Positions 23,815 to 32,435 of a DNA stretch of 48,587 nucleotides are shown here, piece after piece. The translations under genes were made by a program, and so were the position numbers. Source of the stretch: Alicyclobacillaceae bacterium (GTDB lineage: Bacteria; Bacillota; Bacilli; Alicyclobacillales; Alicyclobacillaceae); the NCBI GenBank assembly GCA_019683615.1, contig JADGIC010000003.1, positions 1 through 48,587 on the forward strand. Direction: 5' to 3'. The first letter of the stretch is position 1. Every line of letters starts with the position of its first letter. The notes beneath the pieces are model-generated. The model had not been told where the DNA came from and made no database searches. It worked only from the letters and a program-made list of their open reading frames with translations.

Positions 23815-24372
23815 GTGGCGAAAGCACTGTTGCTGGTCGACATGTCCAAAGACTTCATCTACTTGGATGGCAGCCTCAATTGCGGGCCCGCCGGTATGTC
23901 CATTGTCGGGTACTGCAGGGAACTGGTTCGATCCTTTTTGGATGCCGGTCACATTGTCATCGACGCGCGCGACCTGCATCATCCGGATGATTACGAGATT
24001 CGAAGTGGTCTGTTCCCGCCGCACAACATCGAGGGCACGCACGGCCAGGAGTTGATTGACGAACTGGCGCAGCTGTTGCAGGGACGGCCCGACCTGTGGG
24101 TTCGCGTGTTCAAGAAGCACTACAACGCCTGCTTTCGTACACCGCTGTGCGAGATTTTGCGACAACACGGCGTCAGGCAAGTACACGTGGTGGGCGTGTG
24201 TACGGACATATGCGTGCGGTACACGGTGAGCGGATTGTACGACTGGAAGGTGTCAGAGTATCCGGAGCTGGAGATTGTCGTACACGAGCGGGGCGTGGCG
24301 TCGTTCAACGAGGTGGGTCACGCCGACAGCTTGCGTCACTTTCGGCAGGCGTTCGGGGTCAACGTGTGTTAA
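23815..24372 (+). CDS. nicotinamidase-like cysteine hydrolase
   Basis: A 185-residue isochorismatase-fold hydrolase. The catalytic triad is visible: Asp in LLLVDMSKDFIY, Lys in RVFKKHYNAC, and the nucleophilic Cys in VVGVCTDICVRYT. DARDLHHPDD and RSGLFPPHNIEGTHG carry the metal-binding Asp and His residues of PncA-type nicotinamidases, and the whole is close in layout to B. subtilis YueJ, which converts nicotinamide to nicotinate for NAD salvage. GTG 23815 follows GGGAGGAG by eight bases; GTG 23806 is possible. Substrate assignment is by family resemblance. Confidence 0.88.
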   Translation: MAKALLLVDMSKDFIYLDGSLNCGPAGMSIVGYCRELVRSFLDAGHIVIDARDLHHPDDYEIRSGLFPPHNIEGTHGQELIDELAQLLQGRPDLWVRVFKKHYNACFRTPLCEILRQHGVRQVHVVGVCTDICVRYTVSGLYDWKVSEYPELEIVVHERGVASFNEVGHADSLRHFRQAFGVNVC

Positions 24373-24384
24373 GAATGGGATACA

Positions 24385-24411
24385 GAGGCGGCACAAACTG
24401 CGTGCCGTCTC
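24385..24411. terminator. hairpin between convergent genes
   Basis: Ten-bp stem GAGGCGGCAC/GTGCCGTCTC (one G-U) with a seven-base loop, 12 bases after the nicotinamidase-like gene and before the convergent small gene. No T-tract, so termination is uncertain. Confidence 0.4.
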
Positions 24412-24466
24412 CGTCGGCTGACTGGGGTATCCCGAACTGCGCATGGCTGGATCGCCTCTGCCGGTT

Positions 24467-24682
24467 TCACTCCTGCAGCGACTCCATAACCTCTTCGGCC
24501 ATCTTCTGAGCGCCATCAGACAGGCCGCGGTTCGCCCAGGGTGCCCGGCGAATCGTTTCCCACGCGGCGATCCCGACACTCGCGCCGATCAACATCGCGG
24601 TCATCGTGCCGATGCCGTTCCTGCGCCGCGGCATCATCCGGCTGCGCAAGCCGTCCGCCATCCCGTTCACGAATTCCCACAT
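24467..24682 (-). CDS. small membrane protein of unknown function
   Basis: A 71-residue protein with one hydrophobic segment (TMTAMLIGASVGIAAWETI) between a basic stretch (RSRMMPRRRNG) and an acidic amphipathic C-terminus (AQKMAEEVMESLQE). The start at 24682 follows GGAGGTG, eight bases before ATG, and is far better than the longer frame, which would overlap the aminopeptidase gene on the other strand. It resembles the small YrzQ/YtxH-type proteins of Bacillales in size and layout, but I cannot assign a family. Confidence 0.68.
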   Translation of the reverse strand: MWEFVNGMADGLRSRMMPRRRNGIGTMTAMLIGASVGIAAWETIRRAPWANRGLSDGAQKMAEEVMESLQE

Positions 24683-24782
24683 GGCCAGCACCTCCCGGAC
24701 ATATTGTAACCACTCACCCGGATTGTACTCGTGAAACAGCCGCCGCTGGGGCGGGCGTCGCCAATGAAACTGAAGGGAATGG

Positions 24783-25904
24783 ATGCGGATGATGGATCCT
24801 CGCGTCGAGCAGCTGGCTCGGACAATTCTCGAATACTCGGTGTCCTTGCGGCCGGGCGACAAGGTGTTGATTGACGTCGTCGGCGTCGAGGTGCCGTTGG
24901 CGAAGGCATTGGTTCGCAGGGCTTACGAGCTGGGCGGTGTGCCGTTCCTGCACGTGATGCACGACGAACTGTGGCGTGAACTGTTGCTGGGAGCGCATCC
25001 CGCGCAGATGGCAGACATGGCTCGTTGGGATGCGGCCCGGATGCGGGAGATGGACTGTTACGTCGGGCTGCGGGCCGGAACCAACGTGGCGCAGCTGTCC
25101 GACGTGCCGGCCGAGAGTATGCAAGCGTACCAGGAGCACTACTGGCATCCCGTGCACAGCGAGATCCGCGTGAAGCAGACGCGCTGGGTGGTGTTGCGCT
25201 ATCCGAACGCGGCGATGGCGCAGTTGGCCAATATGAGTACGGAGGCGTTCGAGGACTTTTACTTTCGGGTGTGCAACCTCGATTATCGCCGCATGAGCGA
25301 GGCGATGGACGCGCTCGTCGACCTGATGGAGAGAACGGACACCGTCCACATCACCGGCCCGGGAACCAACTTGACCTTTTCCATCAATGGCATTCCTGCG
25401 GTCAAATGCGCCGGCCGCCGGAACATTCCGGACGGGGAAGTGTTTACCGCCCCTGTACGGGATTCGGTGGAAGGGCACGTGACGTTCAACGTACCGTCGG
25501 TGTACCAGGGGTTTACATTCGAGAACGTCCGGCTCGAATTTGCGCAAGGCCGAGTGGTGAAGGCGACGGCGAACGACACGGACCGAATCAACCGGATCCT
25601 GGACACTGACGAGGGGGCGCGCTACATCGGCGAATTCAGCTTGGGGTTCAACCCGCACATTTTGCATCCCATGAAAGACATTCTGTTTGACGAGAAAATT
25701 GCTGGAAGCTTCCACTTCACGCCGGGCCAAGCATACCAGGAAGCGTGGAATGGCAACACGTCCGCCATTCATTGGGATCTTGTGTGCATCCAGCGCCCCG
25801 AGTTTGGCGGGGGAGAGGTGTATTTTGACGGGCGCCTGATCCGCAAGGATGGATTGTTCGTGGCCCCGGAGTTGGAGTGCTTGAATCCGGATGCGCTCGT
25901 CTGA
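24783..25904 (+). CDS. M29-family metallo-aminopeptidase (AmpS-like)
   Basis: A 373-residue thermophilic-type aminopeptidase of family M29, which removes N-terminal residues from peptides using two metal ions. Conserved pieces are the N-terminal RPGDKVLIDVVG, the metal-site Glu residues in RRNIPDGEVF and IGEFSLGFNP, and the His and Asp residues near the end (FHFTPGQAYQEAW ... SAIHWDLV, EVYFDGRLIRKDG). Length is slightly below the usual 400-410. ATG 24783 follows AAGGGAA. It overlaps the mutY start by 14 bases. Confidence 0.93.
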   Translation: MRMMDPRVEQLARTILEYSVSLRPGDKVLIDVVGVEVPLAKALVRRAYELGGVPFLHVMHDELWRELLLGAHPAQMADMARWDAARMREMDCYVGLRAGTNVAQLSDVPAESMQAYQEHYWHPVHSEIRVKQTRWVVLRYPNAAMAQLANMSTEAFEDFYFRVCNLDYRRMSEAMDALVDLMERTDTVHITGPGTNLTFSINGIPAVKCAGRRNIPDGEVFTAPVRDSVEGHVTFNVPSVYQGFTFENVRLEFAQGRVVKATANDTDRINRILDTDEGARYIGEFSLGFNPHILHPMKDILFDEKIAGSFHFTPGQAYQEAWNGNTSAIHWDLVCIQRPEFGGGEVYFDGRLIRKDGLFVAPELECLNPDALV

Positions 25905-27222
25905 TCACGCATCTTCTGTCGACATGGACATGGCGGATCTTCGGAAGATGGGACATATACTCGTAACGTGGTACCTCGGCGTCCAGCGGCCGTTGCCGTG
26001 GCGGTCGACGCGCGACCCGTATGCGATTTGGGTCAGCGAGACGATGCTCCAACAGACTCGCGTGGAGGCGGTGATCCCGTACTACCACCGGTTTCTGGAG
26101 GCGTTCCCCACGGTGGCGGCGCTGGCCGCTGCCAGCGAGGAGGCGGTGTTGAAGCTGTGGCAGGGGCTGGGCTACTACACCCGCGCGCGCAACCTGCACC
26201 GGGCGGCTCAGCAAGTCGTCCGCGAGCACGGCGGCGTCATTCCGGACAACCCGGAGTCGTTTGCCCGCCTGCCGGGAGTGGGGCCGTACACGTGCGGGGC
26301 GGTGATGAGTATCGCCTTCGGCCGGCCAGAACCTGCCGTCGACGGGAACGTGCTGAGGGTGATGGCGCGCTGTCTGGGTGTGATGGATCCGGTCGATTCG
26401 GTCACCGCTCGGCGCCGCGTCGGGCAAGCCGTCCGGGCCATGATGGAGGAGGCGGCGCCCGGAGCGTTGACGCAGGCGCTGATGGAACTGGGCGCCCTGG
26501 TGTGCGTGCCGCGCACACCGCGCTGTGCGGAATGCCCGCTGGCCGACTGCTGTTACGCCCGCCGCGCCGGCCTGACGGGACAACTGCCCGTGCGCCGGGC
26601 CAAGCCGGCACCGCGTCCGGTGGACGTGGCCGCGCTGTGGTGGCAACAAGGGGACCGGTTGTTGTTGCAACAGAGGCGAGATAGCCGGCTGTTGCGAGGC
26701 ATGTGGCAATTGCCGGCGGTCGAGCTGGAGCTGGCGGACCAGGACAGTGTACCGGAGGAGACGGCTTGGCAGCATTTGCGGGACGCGTTCGCTCCGCTGT
26801 GGCGCGGCCTTGTCCAGCAGTTGCCCGCCGGACAGTTCCCCGCCGCATCGGCGGGCGCGCAGTCGGGGGCTGACGGGATGGATGCGGGCACCGCTTGGCA
26901 CGCGGCTGAGCGGCGGGCGGATGCCTGGGGGACAGGTGAGGTCCGGCAACCCGAACACAGCGAGGGCATCGGCGCGGAGTTCGCGGTGGTGGCCGAGGCC
27001 CACCACGAGTTCAGCCACCTGCGCTGGCGGGTGCGCGTATTCCGCCCTGTCGGCCCGGTTGCTGCCGCCGAAGCGGGTTTGCCTGACGGCTGTCAGTTCG
27101 TCCGCCTCGCGGATCTGCAGCGGCTGCCGTTGGCCAAGGTGTACGACAAACTGGTGGCTCGGCTGCTCAAGCTGCCGCTGCCCGAGGATCCGCACAAAGG
27201 GTTGTTCGGCAGCCAGTTCTGA
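25891..27222 (+). CDS. mutY: A/G-specific adenine DNA glycosylase MutY
   Basis: Removes adenine mispaired with 8-oxoguanine or guanine. The catalytic Glu is E50 in WVSETMLQQTR; the helix-hairpin-helix is LPGVGPYTCGAV with catalytic Asp D151 in AVDGNVLRV; the [4Fe-4S] cluster is C205, C212, C215 and C221 (C-x6-C-x2-C-x5-C); the C-terminal half is NUDIX-like and recognises 8-oxoguanine. The C-terminal domain carries an extra low-complexity stretch of about 50 residues (near 26840-26970), so the protein is 443 residues against about 360 usually. ATG 25891 overlaps the upstream gene; ATG 25924 is an alternative. Confidence 0.95.
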   Translation: MRSSDHASSVDMDMADLRKMGHILVTWYLGVQRPLPWRSTRDPYAIWVSETMLQQTRVEAVIPYYHRFLEAFPTVAALAAASEEAVLKLWQGLGYYTRARNLHRAAQQVVREHGGVIPDNPESFARLPGVGPYTCGAVMSIAFGRPEPAVDGNVLRVMARCLGVMDPVDSVTARRRVGQAVRAMMEEAAPGALTQALMELGALVCVPRTPRCAECPLADCCYARRAGLTGQLPVRRAKPAPRPVDVAALWWQQGDRLLLQQRRDSRLLRGMWQLPAVELELADQDSVPEETAWQHLRDAFAPLWRGLVQQLPAGQFPAASAGAQSGADGMDAGTAWHAAERRADAWGTGEVRQPEHSEGIGAEFAVVAEAHHEFSHLRWRVRVFRPVGPVAAAEAGLPDGCQFVRLADLQRLPLAKVYDKLVARLLKLPLPEDPHKGLFGSQF

Positions 27223-27249
27223 ACCGCAGGGCTGGGGAGGAATGGCCAG

Positions 27250-27894
27250 GTGCGCACGGAGACGTGGATACTGCCGCGCGTGTTGGGCCGCGTGTTCCTT
27301 GGTCTGTGTCTGAGTCTGGTCACGGCGTTGGCGGGTCTGTATGCAGGCCAGTACATTCCGCCCGTCGGGGCGCGGCTGCTCATGCTGGTCGAACTGGCGA
27401 TGCTGGTGATGGCGCTGTGGCTGCAGCGTCGCCGCTCGATTGGCATGCCGTTTGTGTTGTTGTTCACGTTTGTGTCGGGTGCCACCTTGTTTCCTGTGAT
27501 TGCCTATTACGCGACGCTGTTGGGTGCCGCCACGGTGATGAAAGCTGTCGCGGTCAGCGCCGGCGCCTTTCTGGTGGCTGGTTTCGTGGCTTCGCGCAGC
27601 TCATACGACTTCTCGTTCTTGGGCGGATTCCTGCTGGTGGGCCTTGTCGCGGTCTTTCTGATGGGGCTGGTCGCTTGGTTTGTCGGCTTCTCCTCTACGT
27701 CGGAGCTGGTCTACGCCTGGTTGGGCGTCGCGGTGTTCACAGGCTACGTGTTGTTCGACGTGAATCGGTTGGCTCGCCAGGGCGTGTCGGAAGACCAGGT
27801 GGCCTGGGTCGTGTTGTCGCTGTACCTCGACTTCGTCAACCTCCTGCTGTTTGTCTTGCGGTTATTCGGCGTCATGCAGTCTTCGCGGCGATGA
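27250..27894 (+). CDS. Bax inhibitor-1 / YetJ-family membrane protein
   Basis: A 214-residue protein with about seven membrane helices. The last part, LFDVNRLARQG ... LSLYLDFVNLLLFVLRLFG, is the hallmark of the TMBIM/BI-1 family. In B. subtilis YetJ, a pH-gated calcium leak, two Asp residues in the equivalent segments form the proton sensor, and both are present here (FDVNR, YLDFVN). GTG 27250 follows GGGGAGG by nine bases. The calcium function is by homology. Confidence 0.9.
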   Translation: MRTETWILPRVLGRVFLGLCLSLVTALAGLYAGQYIPPVGARLLMLVELAMLVMALWLQRRRSIGMPFVLLFTFVSGATLFPVIAYYATLLGAATVMKAVAVSAGAFLVAGFVASRSSYDFSFLGGFLLVGLVAVFLMGLVAWFVGFSSTSELVYAWLGVAVFTGYVLFDVNRLARQGVSEDQVAWVVLSLYLDFVNLLLFVLRLFGVMQSSRR

Positions 27895-27970
27895 CGGGAG
27901 CGGTTTGAGCTGTCGCCTGCCCGCTGGTGCTGTACTTCTTGACCGGGCTTGCGTTGCGCCTTGGTCCGGC

Positions 27971-28000
27971 TTGACCCTCATCGCCAGTGAGAACTATAAT
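27971..28000 (+). promoter_or_regulatory. sigma-A promoter of leuS
   Basis: TTGACC (27971-27976), an 18-base spacer and a perfect TATAAT (27995-28000). The predicted transcript has a leader of about 130 bases before the leuS start. Confidence 0.78.
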
Positions 28001-28067
28001 ACTCGGTAATTCAGGCAATAACGGAATGTGAAGCCAAGAACGGGCGTTTGCGGCCAGTCGCCGGACC

Positions 28068-28110
28068 GTTGCACGCCTCTCGTCCGCCCAGGGCGAGGGG
28101 CTTTCGATTG
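28068..28110 (+). promoter_or_regulatory. leader hairpin before leuS, possible degenerate attenuator
   Basis: GCCTCTCG and CGAGGGGC form an 8-bp stem (one G-U) at about 28074-28101, followed by CTTTCG. The layout CTCTCGTCC ... GGGCGAGGGGCTTT resembles the terminator half of T-box leaders of aminoacyl-tRNA synthetase genes, but the conserved T-box core and a stem I with a Leu specifier are not seen. It may be a remnant or an unrelated hairpin. Confidence 0.35.
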
Positions 28111-28137
28111 CCCGCTGTCAGGTTGGGAGTGACTGGA

Positions 28138-30642
28138 ATGGAGTATCGTTTTCACGAGATTGAGAAGAAGTGGAAGAAGCGCTGGGAGGAAACCGGCGCC
28201 CACAAGGTACGGGAGGACAGTGGCAAGCCCAAGTATTACTGCCTCGACATGTTTCCATACCCGTCGGGCCAGGGTTTGCACGTGGGACACTGGCGCGGCT
28301 ACACCATCTCCGACGTGTGGAGCCGCTACAAGAAGCTGCAGGGGTACGAGGTCCTGCACCCGATGGGTTGGGACGCGTTTGGTCTGCCGGCCGAAAATTA
28401 CGCCATCCAGACCGGCGTGCATCCGGCTGTCTCCACCGCGCAGAACATCGCCAACTTCAAGCGCCAACTGCAGGAGATTGCCGCCATGTACGACTGGGAT
28501 CGCGAGATCAACACCAGTGATCCCGAGTACTACCGCTGGACGCAGTATCTGTTTGTGAAGATGTTCGAGAAGGGCCTCGCGTACCGCAAGCGGATGCCGA
28601 TCAACTGGTGCCCGAGCTGCAAGACAGGGTTGTCGAACGAGGAGGTGGTCGATGGCAAGTGCGACCGCTGCGGCTCGGACGTGACTAAAAAGGAAATGGA
28701 ACAGTGGATGTTGCGCATCACGGCGTACGCAGACAGGCTGCTGGCGGACCTCGACCGGTTGGACTGGCCGGACAAGGTTAAGCGGATGCAGGCCAACTGG
28801 ATCGGGCGGAGCGAAGGGGCGCGTATCGTGTTCGACGTGGACGGTCATCCGGACGCCCGGATTGAGGTGTTCACCACCAGGCCGGACACGCTGTACGGCG
28901 CCACCTACATGGTGCTGGCGCCGGAACACCCGCTGGTGGCCACCATCACGGCGCCGGAACAGCGGCAGGCGGTGGAGGCGTACGTCCAGGAGACACTGAA
29001 AAAGTCGGCCATCGCCCGGCAGATTGTGGACAAAACGAAGACCGGCGTGTTCACAGGCGCGTACGCGCTGCACCCGTTGACGGGGAGAAAGATCCCGGTG
29101 TGGATTGCCGACTATGTGCTGATGGACTACGGCACGGGGGCCATCATGGCGGTGCCGGCGCATGACGAGCGGGATTACGACTTCGCCTTGGCGTTCGGGC
29201 TGCCGGTGATTCGAGTGATTGAACCTGTGCCGGCGGAAGGCACGAATGAAGGCTCCCCAGCGGGCGGCGGGGCGGCGCTTGCCGGCGGCTTGGAGTTGGG
29301 CGCGGCTGCGGCGGAGGGGGCCGGTACGGCGGACGCGCTCCCATACACCGGGCCGGGGCGGCTGGTCAACTCGGGCCCGTTTGACGGGATGGACAACGAG
29401 GCAGCCAAGCAGGCCATCGTCGCCGAACTGGCGAAGCAGGGGCGCGGCGAGGCGGCGGTCAGCTATCGCATGCGCGACTGGGTGTTCGCGCGGCAGCGCT
29501 ACTGGGGCGAGCCGATCCCGATTGTCTATTGCGACCAATGCGGCACTGTCGCCGTCCCGGAGGACCAGTTGCCGGTGCGGCTGCCCGACGTGGAGCGGTA
29601 CGAGCCGACCGGTACGGGGGAATCCCCGCTGGCCGCGATTGAGTCGTTCGTGCGCACCACCTGTCCGAAGTGCGGCGGACCGGCGCGGCGGGAGACTGAC
29701 ACAATGCCGCAATGGGCGGGATCGAGCTGGTACTTTTTGCGTTACCCGGACCCGCACAACAACCGGGAGCCGTTCAGCCGTGAGGCGGTGAACAAGTGGC
29801 TGCCGGTGGACATGTACGTGGGCGGCGTTGAGCACGCGGTGCTGCATCTTTTGTACGCCCGGTTCTTCACGAAGGTGATCCACGACCTCGGCATGATTGA
29901 CTTCGACGAGCCGTTCCAGCACCTGTTCAACCAAGGGATGATCACGCTTAACGGCGCCAAGATGAGCAAGTCGAAGGGCAACGTGGTGAACCCGGACGAC
30001 ATCATTCGCGACTACGGTGTCGATGTGCTGCGGATGTACGAACTCTTCGTCGGCCCGCCGGAGGAGGACGCGGAGTGGAACGCGAACGGCCTGGAAGGGG
30101 TCAGCCGCTTCGTGAATCGCCTGTACCGCCTGTTCATGGCCCACGCGGAGCATCCGGCACCGCCGAGGGACTCGCTGCGGCGGCTGCGCAACCGCTTCCT
30201 GGCCACCCTCAACGAGCGTATGGAGACGTTCCGGTTGAACACCGCGGTCAGCGCGTTCATGGAATACGTCAACGCCCTGTCGGCTGAAGCGGACAAGGGG
30301 CTGGACCGGGAGACGCTGGAGACGCTGGCTGTGACCATCGCGCCGTTTGCCCCGTACCTGGGCGAGGAGCTGTGGGAGCGGCTGGGACATGACTACAGCG
30401 TGTTTGAGTCGCACTGGCCGGAGGTCGACGAGCGTTGGCTGCGGGACGAGGAGGTAGAGATTGCTGTCCAGGTGAACGGGCGCGTTCGGGCTCGCCTGAA
30501 GATCCCGGCCGACGCGTCGGAAGAGCAGGCGCTGGCGGCGGCAGCTGCGCACCCGGAGGTGGCCGGGTGGCTGGATGGCAAGACGGTGGTGAAGCGCATT
30601 TACGTCCCGGGACGGCTGGTCAACTTCGTGGTAAACGGCTGA
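28138..30642 (+). CDS. leuS: leucyl-tRNA synthetase
   Basis: Class I synthetase that charges tRNA-Leu. At 834 residues it has the HIGH motif in GLHVGHWRGY (HVGH at 48-51), zinc-binding cysteines (WCPSCKTG ... CDRCG), the editing domain with TTRPDTLYGATYMVLAPEHP and the discriminating Asp in VPAHDERDYDFA, a second cysteine set (YCDQCGT ... TTCPKCGGPA), the KMSKS motif (K608-S612 in GAKMSKSKGN) and the C-terminal tRNA-binding domain. The editing region ends with an extra Gly/Ala-rich loop of about 30 residues (29235-29340), not typical of the family. ATG 28138 follows GGGAGTGACTGGA. Its own promoter lies at 27971. Confidence 0.97.
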   Translation: MEYRFHEIEKKWKKRWEETGAHKVREDSGKPKYYCLDMFPYPSGQGLHVGHWRGYTISDVWSRYKKLQGYEVLHPMGWDAFGLPAENYAIQTGVHPAVSTAQNIANFKRQLQEIAAMYDWDREINTSDPEYYRWTQYLFVKMFEKGLAYRKRMPINWCPSCKTGLSNEEVVDGKCDRCGSDVTKKEMEQWMLRITAYADRLLADLDRLDWPDKVKRMQANWIGRSEGARIVFDVDGHPDARIEVFTTRPDTLYGATYMVLAPEHPLVATITAPEQRQAVEAYVQETLKKSAIARQIVDKTKTGVFTGAYALHPLTGRKIPVWIADYVLMDYGTGAIMAVPAHDERDYDFALAFGLPVIRVIEPVPAEGTNEGSPAGGGAALAGGLELGAAAAEGAGTADALPYTGPGRLVNSGPFDGMDNEAAKQAIVAELAKQGRGEAAVSYRMRDWVFARQRYWGEPIPIVYCDQCGTVAVPEDQLPVRLPDVERYEPTGTGESPLAAIESFVRTTCPKCGGPARRETDTMPQWAGSSWYFLRYPDPHNNREPFSREAVNKWLPVDMYVGGVEHAVLHLLYARFFTKVIHDLGMIDFDEPFQHLFNQGMITLNGAKMSKSKGNVVNPDDIIRDYGVDVLRMYELFVGPPEEDAEWNANGLEGVSRFVNRLYRLFMAHAEHPAPPRDSLRRLRNRFLATLNERMETFRLNTAVSAFMEYVNALSAEADKGLDRETLETLAVTIAPFAPYLGEELWERLGHDYSVFESHWPEVDERWLRDEEVEIAVQVNGRVRARLKIPADASEEQALAAAAAHPEVAGWLDGKTVVKRIYVPGRLVNFVVNG

Positions 30643-30849
30643 GTGCCACCGGCGGCCGGGCGGCTGCCTCCGCCGGCTGCCCGGCAGGAATTACCCAGAT
30701 GGGCGGCGAAAATGGGCTGTTGGCGGACCGCGGTGCAGGGGTGTCGGCGACGGGGGCTGCGTCGCTCCTTGGGAAAACGCGCCGCAGCTACGGATGGCTC
30801 TGGCCGGATCCCTGCTTGTTCGTCTGCCAACGGAGGGTGAACCGTACCT
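30643..30849. other. GC-rich gap between leuS and the GntR-type gene
   Basis: No gene is seen. The first part contains complementary GC-rich runs (such as GCCGGCGG and CCGCCGGC) that could form a hairpin after leuS, without a T-tract. Confidence 0.4.
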
Positions 30850-31620
30850 GTGCAGGTGGCGGACGAGGGAAAACTTTACGTGCAGATAGCCCGGAGTATC
30901 CGGGCGACAATTGAGGAGGGTCAGTTTCGTCCGGGCGAGAAACTGCCTTCCCTGGCCCGGCTGGCGCGCGTCTACGGGTGCAGCCGCGCCACAGTGCGGG
31001 AAGCGCTGGGGGCGTTGCGCGGCCAGGGTTTGGTGGAGTTCCGCCATGGCGACGGCGTGTACGTGCGGACAGCGTCGGTGGAGATGTGGATGGAGCCGCT
31101 GGAAGCAGCCATCCTGCTCGGGGAAGGGCAGGCCTTGCAGCTGGTGGAGTTGATGACGTCCATCGTCGCTGGAGTTGCCGCGTTTGCTGCGTCGCGGGGT
31201 GTTCAAGGCGACACAGGCGCACTGTCGGACGCCCTCTTTCAAGTGGAGTGCGCAGCGCCGGGGACGGAAGCGGCGGTGGCCAGCGAGTTGTCGTTTTACG
31301 CGGCGCTCGCCGAGTACTCGGGCAATGCCTTGTTGGCCAACGCCTTGCGAGTGCTGCAGGAGGCCCTGCGCAGCAGCTTGCGCGTGCTGTACGAGGACGA
31401 CGGCGGCGAGGACGGCGGCCGCCGCGGGCCCTCTGCGGTCTCGGCCGGCGTCCCGTCCGCGGCTGAGGTGTGCCGTATGCTGTACGCTGCGGTGTGCGAA
31501 GGCGACGCCGAAGCGGCCTGGCGCATCGCCTTCCGACACGGGACGGCGATGGCGCGGCGTGTGGCGCGCCGGCGGGAGCGGTGGATTGCGTCGGCCTCGC
31601 GTCAGGCCGGCCGCGCATGA
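30850..31620 (+). CDS. GntR-family regulator (FadR/FCD type)
   Basis: A 256-residue regulator. The N-terminal winged helix is typical of GntR (LYVQIARSIRATIEEGQFRPGEKLPSLARLARVYGCSRATVREALGALRGQGLVEFRHGDGVYV, residues 9-75). The C-terminal part is all-helical and Ala-rich, consistent with an FCD effector domain, but the metal-binding His residues of FCD proteins are hard to place, so the effector is unknown. GTG 30850 follows GGAGGGTGA. The gene is alone on its transcript; nearby genes give no clear regulon. Confidence 0.9.
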   Translation: MQVADEGKLYVQIARSIRATIEEGQFRPGEKLPSLARLARVYGCSRATVREALGALRGQGLVEFRHGDGVYVRTASVEMWMEPLEAAILLGEGQALQLVELMTSIVAGVAAFAASRGVQGDTGALSDALFQVECAAPGTEAAVASELSFYAALAEYSGNALLANALRVLQEALRSSLRVLYEDDGGEDGGRRGPSAVSAGVPSAAEVCRMLYAAVCEGDAEAAWRIAFRHGTAMARRVARRRERWIASASRQAGRA

Positions 31621-31664
31621 GCCCAGATTTGCCGCTGCCGCTTCCGCTTTTCGTCGTCTTCGTG

Positions 31665-31670
31665 TATAAT
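31665..31670 (+). promoter_or_regulatory. -10 element before the c-di-AMP riboswitch
   Basis: A perfect TATAAT at 31665-31670; the -35 region is weak (TTCCGC at 31642-31647, 17-base spacer). Transcription would start about ten bases before the riboswitch. Confidence 0.55.
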
Positions 31671-31684
31671 CACATTGTAAGCGC

Positions 31685-31845
31685 TATCATGGATGCCGAA
31701 TTCTCCGCGCGGAGAAACGGGGGAACCATTCTTCGGCGGCTGCGCCGGGTGTTCGGCCGCCGCCATGGGGTGCAGTTCTGCTTTCGGCAGAAGGGGTATC
31801 TCTTGCAGCCCTGACCCGTCAGCTAACCTCGTAGGCAATGCAAGG
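31685..31845 (+). ncRNA. ydaO/yuaA-type c-di-AMP riboswitch
   Basis: The leader shows the hallmark conserved blocks of the ydaO-yuaA riboswitch in order: a short GC hairpin (TCTCCGCGCGGAGA), GGGGGAACCATT, a hairpin rich in GGCGGC/GCCGCC, ATGGGGTG, and the very conserved 3' block CCGTCAGCTAACCTCGTAGGC (31817-31836). This riboswitch binds two c-di-AMP molecules and usually turns off potassium-transport or cell-wall genes. No terminator hairpin with a T-tract follows; the ribosome-binding site AAGGGAG lies only a few bases later, suggesting control of translation. Confidence 0.88.
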
Positions 31846-31857
31846 GAGCGAATTTTC

Positions 31858-32280
31858 ATGTACAGACTGTTGGTCGTGTCGTTTGGCAGGGAAGGATTGG
31901 CGTACGTCCGTTTGGGTCGGCAACGTGGCATGTCAGTGCGGGTACTGGACTGCGTGGACCGCTACCACCGCCAATTGGTGCAATGGTACGGGGACGACGT
32001 CCTGCAGGTGGCCGGGCGGCGTGCGGATGTGCGAGCGGTCGTCGCCAGGGAGGCGTTCGATGCCGCCATCGTGCATGAGGATTCGGATTTCATCCGGACC
32101 GCTTTGATCACCCAGTCTCTTCGCGAAGCCGGCGTCAGGACCATTGTGGTGGTGACACCCGACATCAGCCGGCGCATGATGTACCGCCGCTGCGGGGCGC
32201 ACCGGATTGTGGTGGCGACAACGCCGGAACAGGCATGGACGATGATAGACCGTTATCTGCCCGCGTTTGCCACCGCGTGA
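31858..32280 (+). CDS. stand-alone RCK_N (TrkA-N)-like protein under c-di-AMP control
   Basis: A 140-residue Rossmann-type protein. The order of elements follows the regulator-of-K-conductance N-domain: beta strand and glycine turn (LLVVSFGREGLAYVRLGRQRG), Asp at the end of strand two (VRVLD), then the AAIVHEDSDFIRTALITQSLREAG stretch and MMYRRCGAHRIVV near the end. The glycine motif is degenerate and no C-terminal RCK_C domain is present, which in KtrA binds c-di-AMP. ATG 31858 follows AAGGGAG by nine bases. The upstream c-di-AMP riboswitch strongly supports a role in potassium transport, but no transporter partner is encoded nearby. Confidence 0.75.
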   Translation: MYRLLVVSFGREGLAYVRLGRQRGMSVRVLDCVDRYHRQLVQWYGDDVLQVAGRRADVRAVVAREAFDAAIVHEDSDFIRTALITQSLREAGVRTIVVVTPDISRRMMYRRCGAHRIVVATTPEQAWTMIDRYLPAFATA

Positions 32281-32339
32281 TGTGCACGGGGTTATTGCGG
32301 TCAGGTTTGGTGAGCAAGGGCGGATGACAGCAGGACAGG

Positions 32340-32380
32340 GACGGCGCGGAGCTTTGACCTCCGTGCCGTCCGCAGTTTTT
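32340..32380 (+). terminator. intrinsic terminator after the RCK_N-like gene
   Basis: A 12-bp stem (32340-32351 with 32359-32370, one mismatch) followed by CGCAGTTTTT. Good rho-independent terminator, 60 bases after the gene. Confidence 0.75.
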
Positions 32381-32435
32381 GGGGCGGTCTTGTGGTATGA
32401 TCCGAGGCAGAGATGTCAAAGAAAGAGATGAGAAC

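Noticed and set aside
28007-28137. Full T-box riboswitch before leuS
   Set aside because: No conserved T-box core or specifier stem; the leader is too short.
27994-30552. 852-residue open frame antisense to leuS
   Set aside because: It mirrors the leuS reading frame in GC-rich DNA, is rich in Arg/His/Pro and has no domain; leuS is certain.
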